Shown piece by piece: positions 1 through 7,997 of a DNA stretch of 37,911 bases. The translations under genes and the position numbers were made by a program. The stretch is from the NCBI GenBank assembly GCA_036745875.1, contig DAIOFH010000026.1:1-37911 (forward strand), written 5' to 3'. The notes under the pieces are model-generated. The model was not told where the DNA came from. It searched no databases and saw only the letters and a program-made list of their open reading frames with translations. This DNA comes from DAIOFH01 sp036745875. Lineage in GTDB: Bacteria; Planctomycetota; SZUA-567. The stretch's first letter is position 1; the number at the start of each line of letters is the position of its first letter.

Positions 1-111
1 GGGCGAATTGCCTATGCCGGATTACGCCCACAGATTCTTTTGAAGAGGCCGAAAATTTTAGCCGGGGTTCCGTAATTATCGAAGGGTCAGGGTGGGAGCG
101 AATACAAAACG
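1..111. other. window edge, no gene recognised
   Basis: These 111 bases lie downstream of the malic enzyme stop codon. I see no open frame with a start and ribosome binding site, and no hairpin followed by a T run, so the terminator of the malic enzyme gene is not visible here. It may lie beyond the window edge. Confidence 0.4.
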
Positions 112-1554
112 CTATGCGTCAGCCAACCCACCTATTCCCGGCATCGCGGGCCGCTTCTGGCTTACGCCTTCGCGGATCGCGGCCTGTTTTACCGCTTCCG
201 CCACAGCCGGTGCAACCCTGCGGTCGGTCGAGCGGGGGAGGATGTAATCGCGCCTGAGGCCGTCAAGCTTGGCAATCGAGGCGATGGCTTGCGAGGCGGC
301 AAGGTTCATCGCGGGCGTTATAGCCGTCGCGGCGGCATCCAAAGCGCCCCGGAAAATCCCCGGAAACGCCAGGACATTGTTCACCTGGTTCGGGTAGTCT
401 GAACGTCCAGTCGCCATGATTGCCACATACGGCGCAGCCACCTCGGGACTGATCTCGGGGTCCGGATTCGACATGGCGAAAACCATCGCATCCTTGGCCA
501 TCAGCCTGATATCCTCTTCCTTCACTGTGTTGGGACCGGAAAGACCGACGAAAACATCCGCTCCCTTGATGACATCATGGAGCGTGCCCTGCACCTTACC
601 CGGATTGGTCATCGCCGCAAATGCCTGCTGGCTGGAATTCAGGCCCGGCTTGCCGTCCCAGAGCACGCCGGAGCGGTTGACGCCGACGATGTCCTTGACG
701 CCCGCCGCGAGAAACAGTTTGGCGCACGCCGTCCCGGCGGCACCCACACCCATTACCACCATTTTAAGGTCAGCCAATTTCTTGCCCAGCACCTCGCACG
801 CATTTTGCAGCGCCGCCAGCGCCACCACTGCCGTGCCGTGCTGATCGTCGTGGAAAACCGGGATTGAGAGGCGTTTCTTCAGCTTATCCTCGACTTCGAA
901 ACAGCGCGGCGCTGAGATATCCTCGAGGTTGACGCCGCCGAAGGTCGGAGCAAGCCTGACCACGGTCTCGACGATCTCGTCCACCTCCTGCGTAGCCAGC
1001 ACGATAGGGAAGGCATCCACGCCCGCGAACTCCTTGAACAACAGCGCTTTTCCTTCCATCACCGGCAGTGCCGCTTCGGGCCCGAGGTTGCCGAGACCTA
1101 GTATGGCGGACCCGTCCGATACGACGGCCACCATATTTTTCCTCTGCGTCAAGACGAAGGAACGCTCCTTTTCATTGGCGATGGAGCGGCAAATCCTCCC
1201 GACCCCCGGCGTGTATTGCCGCGACAGGTCATCCAGATCAACGAGCGGGTCGGCGCCGGCGATCCTGACTTTTCCGCCATTGTGGACGGCATAGGTATCG
1301 TCCACCACCTGCATGACCTGGATTTTTTCTAAAGCCGTAACCTTGGCAAGCACCTCTTTCTGGTGTTCCAGGTCACGGCAAAAGACACAGACATCCGTCA
1401 CCCTGCTGCCAGGATAACCCGGCACTTCCACCGCCGAGTCCACGAGCGCCTCCGCTTCGGCCACTGCCCTCGCGACCGTACCGACGCCGTCAAAGCCAGG
1501 CGCGTATTGAATAGTCAATGTAATGGAAAAACCTGGGCCAGGGATTTTTTTCAT
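112..1554 (-). CDS. NAD(P)-dependent malic enzyme with N-terminal ACT-like domain
   Basis: Oxidative decarboxylation of malate to pyruvate, in the cytoplasm. The 480-residue protein has an N-terminal segment of about 90 residues resembling an ACT domain, then the malic enzyme core. Visible core motifs are YTPGV with the catalytic Tyr region, GKALLFKEFAGVD with the catalytic Lys, the metal-site block FGGVNLEDISAP, DDQHGTAVV, the dinucleotide loop GVGAAGTA, and the C-terminal blocks MSNPDPEI and GRSDYPNQVNNVLAFPG. The start chosen is the ATG at 1554 because GGAGG lies 9 bases upstream; a longer frame from 1584 lacks such a site. The ACT-like domain suggests allosteric control by an amino acid or other small ligand (inference). 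The gene stands alone, separated from hisF by a terminator and a 130-base leader. NAD versus NADP preference cannot be read from the sequence. Confidence 0.93.
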   Translation of the reverse strand: MKKIPGPGFSITLTIQYAPGFDGVGTVARAVAEAEALVDSAVEVPGYPGSRVTDVCVFCRDLEHQKEVLAKVTALEKIQVMQVVDDTYAVHNGGKVRIAGADPLVDLDDLSRQYTPGVGRICRSIANEKERSFVLTQRKNMVAVVSDGSAILGLGNLGPEAALPVMEGKALLFKEFAGVDAFPIVLATQEVDEIVETVVRLAPTFGGVNLEDISAPRCFEVEDKLKKRLSIPVFHDDQHGTAVVALAALQNACEVLGKKLADLKMVVMGVGAAGTACAKLFLAAGVKDIVGVNRSGVLWDGKPGLNSSQQAFAAMTNPGKVQGTLHDVIKGADVFVGLSGPNTVKEEDIRLMAKDAMVFAMSNPDPEISPEVAAPYVAIMATGRSDYPNQVNNVLAFPGIFRGALDAAATAITPAMNLAASQAIASIAKLDGLRRDYILPRSTDRRVAPAVAEAVKQAAIREGVSQKRPAMPGIGGLADA

Positions 1555-1616
1555 GATGTCCACCCTCCGCTTAAACTTTCGCAATCAAAATGCTATAAAA
1601 GAAAACCTTCCATTAA

Positions 1617-1651
1617 ACTGTCAGTACAGTGGGGAAAACATTCTGCAGAAT
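1617..1651. promoter_or_regulatory. palindromes upstream of the malic enzyme gene
   Basis: Two inverted repeats lie in the malic enzyme leader: ACTGT-CAGT-ACAGT at 1617-1630 and a perfect 12-base palindrome, ATTCTGCAGAAT, at 1640-1651. They sit 63 to 97 bases upstream of the start codon, where an operator could be. No convincing -35/-10 pair was found around them, so a regulatory role is only a suggestion. Confidence 0.25.
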
Positions 1652-1682
1652 AAATCTTTAAATATTCCATTTTTATGAAGAC

Positions 1683-1721
1683 AAAAGAAAAGTCCGGTCA
1701 GACCTTAAGGTTTGACCGGAC
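1683..1721 (-). terminator. Rho-independent terminator after hisF
   Basis: On the minus strand GTCCGGTCA pairs with TGACCGGAC (9 bp, at 1692-1700 and 1713-1721). The interior contains a further self-complementary ACCTTAAGGT. The stem is followed by a T-rich tract (TTTTCTTTTG, 1683-1691). It lies 47 bases past the hisF stop codon and ends the methyltransferase-metX-hisF unit before the malic enzyme gene. Confidence 0.9.
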
Positions 1722-1768
1722 GCGATTGGAACCGCTATTTGACAACAGGGACCGATGAGGACGCAGGT

Positions 1769-2545
1769 TTAGCTATACATCGCCATGTCCACCTTCACCC
1801 CGTTCTCCTTGAGGAAGTCCTTGACCTGACGGATGGTGAATGTGCCGAAGTGGAATACGGACGAAGCAAGAAGCGCCGTGGCATGGCCGTCCCTGACCGC
1901 TTCGAGAAAATGCTCCAGCTTCCCCGCACCACCGGAGGCGATCATTGGCAGGCCGGTGGCGTCGGCGATAGCCCGCAGCGCCTTGACGTCGTAGCCGGTG
2001 AGAGCGCCGTCGGTGAGCTTGCTGGTGGGCAATATCTTGCCCACTCCAAGGTCGCGCATCTTGACGGCGAATTCGACGGCGTCGTAGCCTGTCGGGGTGC
2101 GTCCGCCGTCGATGTACAGTTCACGGCCGGAGGGAAGGCTGTCGTTTTTGTCGATATCAATAGCGATCGTTATCGCTTTCGAACCAAACATATCCACCGC
2201 TTCCTTGACGAATTGCGGATCACGGAACGCCGCAGACGATATGGATACGCTTTTCGCTCCCGCCTTGAGGACGATATCGACGTCATAGGTGGTTTTCAAG
2301 CCGCCGCCGTAGGTGATGGGGAATTTGGTGGCTGCAAAGACTTCGTGCAGGACTTCGAGCATTGTCGCCCGTTTTTCCACCGTGGCCGTGATATCGAGTA
2401 TGGTCAACTCGTCCGCGCCGCCCTTTTCGTAGGCGACGGCGACTTCGACCGGATCGCCGGCATCACGGAAATTGATGAAGTTCACGCCCTTGACAACCCT
2501 GCCGTCCTTCATGTCCAGGCACGGCATAATGCTTACGTACTCCAT
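1769..2545 (-). CDS. hisF: imidazole glycerol phosphate synthase cyclase subunit HisF, atypical
   Basis: The HisF family forms imidazole glycerol phosphate and AICAR from PRFAR, using ammonia from HisH. This (beta/alpha)8 protein of 258 residues keeps both catalytic aspartates, D11 (PCLDMKDGR) and D130 (IAIDIDK), and the phosphate loops GGG (80-82), ASGGAG and SSVFHF. Residue numbering matches Thermotoga maritima HisF up to about 130. Unusually, the ammonia-gate residues R5, K99 and E167 are S5, S99 and K170 here; D98, at the HisH interface, is K98; N103 is S103; and the LTSIDRDG loop reads PTSKLTDG. No hisH or other his gene is adjacent. The start at 2545 has GGAG 4 bases upstream, while the ATG at 2560 has no ribosome binding site. 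Family membership is sure; the exact role in histidine synthesis is less so. Confidence 0.85.
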   Translation of the reverse strand: MEYVSIMPCLDMKDGRVVKGVNFINFRDAGDPVEVAVAYEKGGADELTILDITATVEKRATMLEVLHEVFAATKFPITYGGGLKTTYDVDIVLKAGAKSVSISSAAFRDPQFVKEAVDMFGSKAITIAIDIDKNDSLPSGRELYIDGGRTPTGYDAVEFAVKMRDLGVGKILPTSKLTDGALTGYDVKALRAIADATGLPMIASGGAGKLEHFLEAVRDGHATALLASSVFHFGTFTIRQVKDFLKENGVKVDMAMYS

Positions 2546-2571
2546 AACTCTCCTTTTCATGTTTCATTGTT

Positions 2572-3819
2572 CTAAAACAGCTTCCTAGCCCCCAATACGC
2601 CCGACAGAAGCTTGCTGACCCGTTCCGTCTCGACGAGAAAGGCGTCGTGACCGTATTGGCTTGGTATATCCGCATAGGTGACAGGCTTTCCCGTGCGGCA
2701 GATCGCATGGACCAGCTCGCGGCAGCTCTCAGGAGGATACAGCCAATCCGAAGAAAAACTCGCCACCAAAACATCTGACTTCAACCGCTCGCACGCCGTT
2801 GCAAGGTCCCCCCCGCCCCAGCGTTCGGCCGCGTCGTAATAATCCATCGCGCGGGTGACATAGAGATAAGAGTTGGCGTCAAAACGTTCAACAAATGCCT
2901 TGCCCTGGTAGTTCAGGTAACTTTCGACGGCGAACTCGATGTCGAAGTTGAAATCCGGTTTGGCCTTGTCCTGCAGACGCCTGCCGAATTTCAGGTCCAT
3001 CCCTTCGTCCGAGAGATAGGTGATGTGCGCAAGCATCCGTGCCGACGCGAGGCCATGCTCCGGCATTGCGCCGTCATAATAATCCCCGTCATGGAAATTC
3101 GGGTCGTGAATGATGGAATAACGGCCCACCGCGTTGAATGCCACCCCCTGCGTCGACAGGTTGGCGCTTGCCGCTAGTACTATGGCTTTTTCCACGCGGT
3201 CGGGATAAGCCAAGGCCCATTCCAGCGCCTGCTGCCCGCCAAGCGATCCGCCGATAACGGCGAAAACCCGGTCAATCCCCAGCCGGTCCAAGAGAAGCGC
3301 CTGCAACCGCACCCAGTCGCCGACCATCACGACAGGGAACGATAACCCGTATGGCGTGCCGGTATCGGGATTGAGGTCGGCGGGGCCTGTCGTGCCATAG
3401 CATGAACCCAGGACATTGGAGCAGATGACGTAAAAGCGGTTGGTGTCTATCGGCTTTCCCGGCCCGATCATCGAGTCCCACCAGCCGGGTTTTTTCTGCC
3501 TGTAGGACCTGGGCGGGGAATAGCCGTCCTTCCTGACTTTTATCCTGCCGGAAAGGGTTTTGCTCACCGCCGTCTGGTCCCAACCGGCCGCATGGGCGTC
3601 CCCGGACAAAGCGTGGGCAATGAGGATGACATTGTCCTTGGCCGGCGACAGCTGCCCGTATGCCTCATATTCCACCGACACGTATTTCATCTTCGCGCCG
3701 ATTTCCAGTTCGAACGGTTCGGCTTCCGTCGCCAGGACAATATTTTGCGGCACGATCCAACCGACCGAATTTTTGCTGTCCGGTTTTTCGGCTGTTGCGA
3801 GAGCTCGCGTATTTTTCAT
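2572..3819 (-). CDS. metX: homoserine O-acetyltransferase MetX (alpha/beta hydrolase)
   Basis: Acylates homoserine with an acyl-CoA at the entry to methionine synthesis. The 415-residue alpha/beta-hydrolase shows the family blocks KPGWWDSMIGPGKP, GTTGPADLNPDTG and PYGLSFP. The nucleophile elbow is GGSLGGQQALEWA, with Asp in SSDWLYPP and His in YGHDAFLVE completing the triad. A basic insertion (about residues 93-105) precedes KPGWW. The ATG at 3819 is preferred because GGAG lies 10 bases upstream and it leaves 17 bases after the methyltransferase stop; a start at 3885 would overlap that gene by 49 bases. hisF follows about 26 bases downstream, so the three genes look co-transcribed. Some MetX proteins use succinyl-CoA instead of acetyl-CoA, which the sequence does not settle. 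Confidence 0.93.
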   Translation of the reverse strand: MKNTRALATAEKPDSKNSVGWIVPQNIVLATEAEPFELEIGAKMKYVSVEYEAYGQLSPAKDNVILIAHALSGDAHAAGWDQTAVSKTLSGRIKVRKDGYSPPRSYRQKKPGWWDSMIGPGKPIDTNRFYVICSNVLGSCYGTTGPADLNPDTGTPYGLSFPVVMVGDWVRLQALLLDRLGIDRVFAVIGGSLGGQQALEWALAYPDRVEKAIVLAASANLSTQGVAFNAVGRYSIIHDPNFHDGDYYDGAMPEHGLASARMLAHITYLSDEGMDLKFGRRLQDKAKPDFNFDIEFAVESYLNYQGKAFVERFDANSYLYVTRAMDYYDAAERWGGGDLATACERLKSDVLVASFSSDWLYPPESCRELVHAICRTGKPVTYADIPSQYGHDAFLVETERVSKLLSGVLGARKLF

Positions 3820-3836
3820 CGAAAAACAACTCCGTT

Positions 3837-5726
3837 TCACTGTTTCAATATTTGTTCGAAAAACTCTTCCGGCATGGCAAAGCACGCCGCCACCGCGCGG
3901 TCGAGATCGTGGCGGGCTTTGGCCAACTTGGTCTCATCCTTGCCCGCCCCCGCCAACTTCGCGCACACGGCATATGCTTCCTCTACAGCCTTGACGTCAC
4001 CGTCCGCCGCCTCCAACGGAAACGGCACGGTACGCATCTCGTGCAGGTTGATGTTGTTGTTGGCGCTGCCGATGCGGAAAAACCAGTCGAGAATGCGCGA
4101 GTTGAGCATCCCGGCCAGATACTGCAAAGATACGCCTTCCCGCGGGTAAAAGATGTTCAGGCTGTTGCCGGCGTACACCCCTTCGGGGAGGATGGCGGCG
4201 ACGAGGCGCGGGCGGCTGTGCAGGTTGCGAATGCCGAGCTGCGCCACCCTTTTTCCCCGCACCCGTTCCTGGCAGCTCGCGGCCATCGCACCCTTTTTTT
4301 GCAGGAACAAGTCGCGCCTGAGATAACGCTCCTTTCCCGGCTCGTCCGTCACGTCGATGTAAAACGGCGACAGGTGCATACCCCGCGCCAAGATGCAGCC
4401 GGTCGGAACGTCGGCCATGCAATCCCGAAAAAAGGTCTGGTCCACCTCCCCCACATGCGAATCGGCGACATCCGCGAGTTCGCCAAAGGGATTCTGCCAG
4501 AACCATCGGAGCACAGCCAATCCAGCCGGGTCTAAGCTCGGGATCAACAGAGTACCGTTGGTACCCTCCTCCAATTCCTCCACATCCAGCGTCTCCGCCT
4601 GGCTGTGTCCCATCGAGATCCGCAACACCGGCGTCCTTCCGCCGAAGGCGCGGGCACGGAAAATACAGGCAGCCTGCGATATGCCGGGGAATATCCCTTC
4701 ATCCTCGCCGTAAAGGAGCCAGCGGTCGGAACCGCAGGAAGTGATCAGGTGCCTCCGTACCGATTCCGCCGACAAGTCGCGCGCCAACGACATCGGCACG
4801 ACAAACGACAGGATTCCGCCGGGCTTCAGTAAATTCAGCGAGCGCTCGATAAAGCAGCGGTAAAGGTTTATCTGGCCGGTCAAGGCGTCAAAATACAAAC
4901 CGCTGGCGCGCAAGGCGTCGGCAAACCATTTTTTGTCCGGCTGGGTCTGGAAGTTCGTCAAGACTTCGTACGGGGGATTGCCCGCAATGACGTCGAAGCC
5001 GTCCACTGAAGCGATTTCAGGAAAAAAAACATTCCAATTGACCGAGCTCTCCCGCTCAAACGGATCAAGGCGCGACTGTTGCGAACAGCCGAAGCCGTCG
5101 CCAAGCAGGGCCTCGCCGCAGACAAAATGCCCATTGTCAGGAACAAACTCCCCGTCGCGGTCGGACAGGCAGAGCCATAACAGCGCCCTGGTCATAAAAA
5201 CGCTTGCCGGATCCTTGTCGACGCCGTAGAAGCAATGCCCAACCCATTCCCTAAGCTCCGGCAGCTTGACGCCAAACGACACGCCTGCGAGTTCAACCAG
5301 CCGCAGGAAAAAATAACCGCAACCCATGGAAGGGTCGCAGAAGCTGCGGCAGGAGCGTGAACTGAATTCGTTGTCAGGGAAAATATCCGCCCAAAGCAAT
5401 TCGAGTATCTTATCGACAACCCACACCGGCGTATAGTAACGGCCTTCTCTTTTGGCCTGTCCCGACGAGCTGTTGCCGATGCGCAGGAACTCGTCGCCGA
5501 TATGGCGGAGCCTGTCGGAACCGTGTACATTTTCCTTCTTCCGCTCTTTTACCGGCGCCGTCATCAGCGCCTGGAAAACCTGTGCGCCGTCGGGGAACAG
5601 GTCGGCACTAAATCCCTCCAGGCGCTCGAGCAGTGCCTCGGGCCTTGCCTTTTGTATCCCTTTTTCTTTGGCCAAATCCCATATCGCCCGGAGCGAATCG
5701 GCATTCGGCATGGCGACGGTTCCCAT
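3837..5726 (-). CDS. orphan N6-adenine DNA methyltransferase, Eco57I/TaqI-like
   Basis: Predicted to transfer a methyl group from S-adenosylmethionine to adenine in a specific DNA sequence. In the 629-residue protein the order is: a helical N-terminus (1-90), YYTPVWVV (97-104), motif I as DPSMGCGYF (131-139, a variant of DPxxGxGxF), YGVDKDP (167-173), and the catalytic NPPY (250-253). The C-terminal half looks like a TaqI-type target recognition domain and ends with the typical LNSRILDWFFRIGSANNN segment. No nuclease motif is seen in the short N-terminus, and no restriction gene is adjacent, so it looks like a solitary methyltransferase, not a type IIG enzyme. It shares a transcript with metX, which leads to methionine and hence to its cofactor; this may be chance. 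ATG at 5726 lies right at the predicted transcription start; M6 (5711) is an alternative. Confidence 0.85.
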   Translation of the reverse strand: MGTVAMPNADSLRAIWDLAKEKGIQKARPEALLERLEGFSADLFPDGAQVFQALMTAPVKERKKENVHGSDRLRHIGDEFLRIGNSSSGQAKREGRYYTPVWVVDKILELLWADIFPDNEFSSRSCRSFCDPSMGCGYFFLRLVELAGVSFGVKLPELREWVGHCFYGVDKDPASVFMTRALLWLCLSDRDGEFVPDNGHFVCGEALLGDGFGCSQQSRLDPFERESSVNWNVFFPEIASVDGFDVIAGNPPYEVLTNFQTQPDKKWFADALRASGLYFDALTGQINLYRCFIERSLNLLKPGGILSFVVPMSLARDLSAESVRRHLITSCGSDRWLLYGEDEGIFPGISQAACIFRARAFGGRTPVLRISMGHSQAETLDVEELEEGTNGTLLIPSLDPAGLAVLRWFWQNPFGELADVADSHVGEVDQTFFRDCMADVPTGCILARGMHLSPFYIDVTDEPGKERYLRRDLFLQKKGAMAASCQERVRGKRVAQLGIRNLHSRPRLVAAILPEGVYAGNSLNIFYPREGVSLQYLAGMLNSRILDWFFRIGSANNNINLHEMRTVPFPLEAADGDVKAVEEAYAVCAKLAGAGKDETKLAKARHDLDRAVAACFAMPEEFFEQILKQ

Positions 5727-5732
5727 GATGAA

Positions 5733-5760
5733 ATTGTATCCAAAAGAAGTGAAATGGCAA
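5733..5760 (-). promoter_or_regulatory. sigma-70 type promoter for the methyltransferase-metX-hisF unit
   Basis: The minus strand reads TTGCCA, 16 bases, TACAAT. Each hexamer differs from consensus at one position (two for TTGACA at most). The -10 box ends only 6 bases before the ATG at 5726, so the mRNA would be leaderless, or translation would start at the internal ATG at 5711. Confidence 0.6.
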
Positions 5761-5773
5761 CGGTTGATTTATG

Positions 5774-5812
5774 AATAACAAAGCCCCGCCGCTCGGGCGG
5801 GGCTTTGTTATT
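5774..5812 (-). terminator. bidirectional terminator ending the V-type ATPase operon
   Basis: A perfect 17-bp inverted repeat (5774-5790 and 5796-5812) with a 5-base loop. It has a GC core (GCCCCGCC) flanked by AT-rich ends, so that either strand ends in a T-rich stretch. It lies 19 bases past the atpD stop codon and separates the ATPase operon from the methyltransferase gene. Confidence 0.95.
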
Positions 5813-5830
5813 GATCAGATATTTTAACGA

Positions 5831-6460
5831 TTAATTGTCTTGCATCAGCAGCATATCCTTGACCTTCATCAACCGGGCCCGGCTCGAACGCTCCGCTTCC
5901 TCCAGCTTGGATGAGATTTCCTTGATCGCCTGTTTCTGCTGCGGGATAAGGACATATTCAAGCGCGTTGACGCGGCGGCGGGTTTTTTCGATTTCGTCCG
6001 CCATGCGAATGACCGCCTCTTCCTTGGATGCGAGTTCCAGCATGGTCGGGAAGATGTCCCGTAGGCTGGTGCTGGCGATGTCGAAATCCGTGGTTGTCGC
6101 CAGAGTGCTGTAAGAGGGCCGGAGTTCAAACCCCTTGAGGTTTACTTCCGGATAGGGAACGCTCATCACGCTCTTTTTGTTGATTTCCACTTCCAGCCGG
6201 GTGTCGACTTCCTCAAGAGCGGAAGTGATCGCCTCTTCACCGGAAATGCCCTGAGCCAGCATGAACAGGTTCAACGTGGACGGCAGATCCTGGTCTACCT
6301 TGTCGCGGAGCTTGGAATATTCGCCGACCAGCTCCATAAACGCCTGCACCAGGCCTTCGAGCTTGTCCTTGAGCAGTTTGTGGCCGCGCCTGGACATCAC
6401 GAGGCGCTTCTTGAGGCGTAACAACTGCATGCGTGTGGCGTTGACCCTGATTTTCGCCAT
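5831..6460 (-). CDS. atpD: V/A-type ATPase subunit D (central stalk)
   Basis: Subunit D forms the rotating central shaft with subunit F inside the A3B3 head. The 209-residue protein has the family N-terminus (RVNATRMQLLRLKKRL followed by a basic RRGHKLLKDK) and a long C-terminal helix rich in Glu, Lys and Arg (EKTRRRVNALEYVLIPQ), as expected for the antiparallel coiled coil. Length is normal for bacterial and archaeal D subunits. It is the last gene of the operon, 64 bases after atpB and just before a strong terminator. Confidence 0.96.
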   Translation of the reverse strand: MAKIRVNATRMQLLRLKKRLVMSRRGHKLLKDKLEGLVQAFMELVGEYSKLRDKVDQDLPSTLNLFMLAQGISGEEAITSALEEVDTRLEVEINKKSVMSVPYPEVNLKGFELRPSYSTLATTTDFDIASTSLRDIFPTMLELASKEEAVIRMADEIEKTRRRVNALEYVLIPQQKQAIKEISSKLEEAERSSRARLMKVKDMLLMQDN

Positions 6461-6524
6461 TTTCCCTTAAACTCCCTTTTAAAGAATCAATAATTGAAAT
6501 TATTCTTCTCGCTCAATTATCAAC

Positions 6525-7931
6525 TCAGGACGGCGGAGTGTAATCGGTCGCCTCGACATAGTACTTTTCTACATATTCCGGGCGAATACGCTTAAGCTCA
6601 CCCCTAGGAAGAACGCCGAGAAGACGCCAGCCGAGTTCAAGGTTGTCCTCAATCTCGCGGTTTTCGTTTTCCGCCTGGGTGATGAACTGGGCTTCAAACC
6701 TGTTGGCGAATTCCATGTAGCGCAGGTCGAGAGGCGTCAAGGCCGATTCACCAAGGACGACCGCCAGTTCCTGGGAGTTCTTACCCCTGGCGTAGGCGGC
6801 GTATAGCTGGTTCATCACGCCGGCGTGATCGGCACGGGTCTTACCTTCCCCGATGCCCTTGTCCTTCAGGCGGGACAGACTCGGCAGTACATCGACCGGC
6901 GGGTAAATGCCTTCGTTGTGGAACGAACGGCCGAGGATGATCTGCCCTTCAGTGATATAGCCGGTAAGGTCAGGGACCGGGTGAGTCTTGTCGTCTTCCG
7001 GCATGGTGAGGATCGGGATCTGGGTGATCGAACCGTTCTTGCCCTTGAGACGGCCGGCGCGTTCGTAAATGGTCGCCAGGTCGGTATAGAGATAGCCGGG
7101 GTAGCCGCGGCGGCTCGGAACTTCCTTGCGGGCGGCGGAGATTTCACGTAACGCTTCGCAGTAGTTGGTCATATCGCTCAGGATAACGAGGATGTGCATC
7201 CCGAGTTCATAGGCCAGGTACTCGGCCGTGGTCAACGCAAGTCGCGGAATGGAAATACGTTCGATAGCCGGGTCGTCGGCGAGGTTGATGAACATCACGG
7301 AGCGCTCCAGAGCGCCGGTGCGCTTAAAGTCTTCGATGAAGAAGTTGGATTCTTCAAAGGTGATGCCCATGGCGGCGAAGACGACGCCGAACTTTTCACC
7401 GGATTTTTTCGTCGCCGCCTGACGCGCGATCTGCGCGGCCATGCGGTTGTGCGGCATGCCGGAGCCGGAGAATACCGGAAGTTTCTGGCCTCGGACCAGC
7501 GGGTTCAGGACGTCGATAGTCGAGATGCCGGTCTGGATGAATTCATTCGGGAAGTCGCGGGCATACGGGTTCATGGGAACGCCGTTGATGTTGGCGTATT
7601 TCTCGGGGATGATCGGGGGCCCGCCATCCGTGAGGCGGCCGAAGCCGTCAAATACGCGGCCGACCATGTCGGGCGACAAGCCGATTTCCTGCCCCTTGGC
7701 GGTGAAGCGCACGCGCGCCGTTCCGGGATCAAGGTTGCTGGTGCCTTCGAAAACCTGAATCAACGCCCGGTCCTCTTGCGTTTCAAGAACCTTGCCGCGA
7801 CGGATGGTGCCGTCGGGGAGAATGATTTCGGCGATTTCCGAATAGCCGATGCCTTCCACTCCGCCCACAAAAACGAGGGGACCGACAATATTTTGAATGG
7901 TGCGGAATTCCTTGGCTGCCGCTTTAGACAT
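6525..7931 (-). CDS. atpB: V/A-type ATPase subunit B (non-catalytic)
   Basis: Subunit B alternates with subunit A in the hexameric head and contributes to the nucleotide sites without hydrolysing ATP. The 468 residues begin with a beta-barrel domain (IVGPLVFVGGVEGIGYSE). Instead of a P-loop they carry SGSGMPHNRMAAQIARQA, the signature of B subunits. The C-terminal block ends in the family's LPRGELKRI. The ATG at 7931 follows AGGAG by 7 bases. It lies 66 bases after atpA and is co-transcribed. Confidence 0.97.
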   Translation of the reverse strand: MSKAAAKEFRTIQNIVGPLVFVGGVEGIGYSEIAEIILPDGTIRRGKVLETQEDRALIQVFEGTSNLDPGTARVRFTAKGQEIGLSPDMVGRVFDGFGRLTDGGPPIIPEKYANINGVPMNPYARDFPNEFIQTGISTIDVLNPLVRGQKLPVFSGSGMPHNRMAAQIARQAATKKSGEKFGVVFAAMGITFEESNFFIEDFKRTGALERSVMFINLADDPAIERISIPRLALTTAEYLAYELGMHILVILSDMTNYCEALREISAARKEVPSRRGYPGYLYTDLATIYERAGRLKGKNGSITQIPILTMPEDDKTHPVPDLTGYITEGQIILGRSFHNEGIYPPVDVLPSLSRLKDKGIGEGKTRADHAGVMNQLYAAYARGKNSQELAVVLGESALTPLDLRYMEFANRFEAQFITQAENENREIEDNLELGWRLLGVLPRGELKRIRPEYVEKYYVEATDYTPPS

Positions 7932-7997
7932 GTCTTTACTCCTATGCCCGACACAAAAATTATTAGTTGTTATTTATCTCAGTATTAACCGCCTGGC

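Noticed and set aside
3837..5726. Type IIG restriction-modification enzyme or a BREX-type PglX
   Set aside because: At 629 residues with only about 90 before the methyltransferase domain, there is no room for a nuclease domain. No other BREX, DISARM or restriction gene is nearby.
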